From: Lepas anatifera
Lineage: Eukaryota; Arthropoda; Thecostraca; Lepadidae
Reading direction: 5' to 3'
Assembly (NCBI GenBank): GCA_034440635.1
Contig: JAOTON010001679.1
Location: 806,001-870,000, forward strand
Length of the DNA: 64,000 bases
Under the pieces are notes generated by a model. It worked only from the letters and a program-made list of their open reading frames with translations. It was not told where the DNA came from and made no database searches. This document shows, one piece after another, positions 62,801 through 64,000 of this stretch. A program made the translations under genes and the position numbers. The first letter of the stretch is position 1, and the number at the start of each line of letters is the position of its first letter.

Positions 62801-62811
62801 ATCTAGTACAA

Positions 62812-62882
62812 ATCTAACCAAAAAATACAAATCTAACCAAAGATACAAATCTAACCAAAGATACAAATCTAACCAAAAATAG
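62812..62882. repeat. 18-19-bp tandem repeat GATACAAATCTAACCAAA
   Basis: About four units of ACAAATCTAACCAAAGAT or ACAAATCTAACCAAAAAT. Confidence 0.9.
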
Positions 62883-63145
62883 AAGATGCAAAATCGGAGA
62901 CGGTCCTAAATACCTGAGGCGAGAATCCAGACTGATTACCCACTGGGTGGGACGAAATGGACTTCTGCTACTTTTTCTCAACTTCACGCAAAATTTAATA
63001 TGATAATTACAGACACATGGCTGCTTGCACAGTGGTAGATAAATGTCTGAAGTATCCCTACAGCAAAAATAGGAACAAAAGCTCATTAAGTCATCGAAAA
63101 CTCACACCATCGTTACAGTGTCCATGACCCCCCCACTTTCCCCTA

Positions 63146-63780
63146 TGTTACGTGGTCTGCAACTTTCGTTTGGACAATCAAACTGATACACCACGTTAGT
63201 ACTATTCAACCATCCTGTCTTCGTTGGGTTGTTTCTCATGACTAAGTGTCTTGTCTTGGTATTCTGGTAGTAAATGTGCAGTTTAATGGTGTTGTGATGT
63301 CTGTATTTCATGTCCATTTTCAATATGTTTTTTTCAGGATTTTCTCGTCCATTTCATGCGCTGAGTTCATGAAGTTGAGAGAGTAGAGGCGGTGTGTTTT
63401 TTTCTCTTTGGTCAGGCTCAGGTGTTTTCCCGTATATATTTTCCACTTGCTTCTTAATTTCTTTATCAATATCATGATTCGGAAAACCATTGTTCACTAA
63501 CAGCTGTTTTAGTCTAAAAAATTATAGTTGCGTGACTTGATGTGTAGAGCTGGTTCGGATAGCTCTCCTAACGAATGAACGGATAACACTGCTTATCTTT
63601 CGGGGCACTCACTGTTGACGTTGATTGTTTTTTCCGCTGTTGGTGGGTTTCCGGCAGACGCTAGTAATGAAACTACAGTCCCCCTGTTCTACTAAAACGT
63701 CCAAGAATAGTAAGGTGTTGTTGGTAGCTAACTCATAGATAAAGTGAAGAACAGACCTACTTTCCAAAGCCACTAATTAG
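63146..63780 (-). pseudogene. PLE-3 reverse transcriptase end and endonuclease start
   Basis: On the minus strand LHFIYELATNN..LLFLDVLVEQ..FITSVCRKPTNSGK (63780-63640) is the thumb-entry region of a Penelope-type reverse transcriptase. Further on, HIYYQNTKTRHLVMRNN and NVVYQFDCPNESCRPRN (63320-63150) form the linker and start of the GIY-YIG domain. The gene is then cut by the TA element and continues at 59433. Several frame changes separate the parts. Confidence 0.8.
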
Positions 63781-63799
63781 TCAAATTACGCGGAAACGC

Positions 63800-64000
63800 C
63801 AACAGCAATCTTTTCACAAAAGAACGCCGCCCGACAGTTGAAAAACGACGACCGAATCATCGTAAGGAGAGCTGATATTGCCCCGTGTTTGTGATTTTAG
63901 GCAGATAGGAATATTCTCGAAAACGGAACACCATCCTCTCAGACTCTAGTTTGTTCAAAGTAATTAAAGCTGATCCAACCAAAACACTAAATGCTGAAGT
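63800..64000 (+). pseudogene. PLE-4 reverse transcriptase N-terminal region, runs off the window
   Basis: On the plus strand, pieces resembling the PLE segment before motif A occur: NDDRIIVRRADIA, then after frame changes TILSDSSLFKVIKADPTKTL. This matches the usual PLE order (a KADKG-like motif, then a DPT motif). It points the opposite way to PLE-3, so the two are head to head. Frameshifts lie near 63885 and 63925. The remainder lies beyond 64000. Confidence 0.6.

Larger units (their letters stand above)
59436..63143. mobile_element. 3.7-kb TA-flanked element with 25-bp inverted ends
   Basis: Ends AGGGAAAGTGGGGGGTCACG and its inverse TGACCCCCCCACTTTCCCC continue for about 25 bp with a few mismatches, both inside TA (59434-59435 and 63144-63145). 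The subterminal motif GGTAAGACGGACACC recurs at 59463 and 59806, with GGGCAAGATGGAC next to it. TA duplication suits Tc1/mariner/pogo-like elements. No DDE transposase motif is visible. The interior contains hAT-like remnants, a TTAA element with a SINE and other repeats. Confidence 0.8.

Overview
The window is eukaryotic and looks like a metazoan intergenic or intronic region built almost wholly from transposable elements. No conserved host gene can be named. The mix is invertebrate-like: an I/Jockey-type LINE with a zinc-knuckle gag and RNase H, an L1/Tx1-type LINE, a CR1/Jockey-type LINE, Penelope-like elements (PLEs) with GIY-YIG endonucleases, hAT-type miniature elements, and many TTAA-flanked elements. 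A crustacean or other aquatic arthropod is my guess, but the sequence does not settle it.

Layout. 1-2.4 kb: end of a TTAA element and a repeat array holding two hAT miniatures. 2.4-4.1 kb: 5' half of a CR1/Jockey-like LINE. 4.5-6.7 kb: three possible spliced exons. 7.0-10.6 kb: a TTAA element split by an LTR and by a 2.35-kb hAT element. 11-20.4 kb: tRNA-like SINE, several minisatellites, a 0.84-kb TTAA element and a 2.1-kb 33-bp satellite. 21.4-30.6 kb: the I-type LINE, interrupted in its RNase H domain by a 2.9-kb fold-back element, which holds a TTAA element at its dyad centre, which holds a SINE. 30.65-37.7 kb: the L1/Tx1-type LINE on the minus strand, with a 1117-codon open frame. 37.9-46.7 kb: more TTAA elements, one nested in its own family. 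46.8-51.5 kb: a minisatellite, degenerate direct repeats and possible exons. 51.5-52.6 kb: another TTAA element. 52.7-64 kb: inverted, head-to-head PLE copies, cut by a TTAA element, a SINE and a 3.7-kb TA-flanked element.

The most notable system is the TTAA-flanked superfamily. At least five related families (about 0.84-1.6 kb) share CACGCGC- or CCCTCGCC-like termini. They lack any recognisable transposase and are dense in AGGTCA/TGACCT nuclear-receptor half-sites, including perfect direct repeats. One insertion can be compared with its unoccupied target in another PLE arm in the same window, which proves a TTAA duplication. The PLE copies carry hammerhead-ribozyme-like motifs in their 3' UTR/pLTR segments.

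These elements work independently of one another. The window is best read as a stratified record of nested insertions up to four levels deep. Most coding remnants are broken by frameshifts or stops; only the L1/Tx1-type reverse transcriptase frame is nearly intact. All family calls come from motifs and internal comparison; no database search was made.
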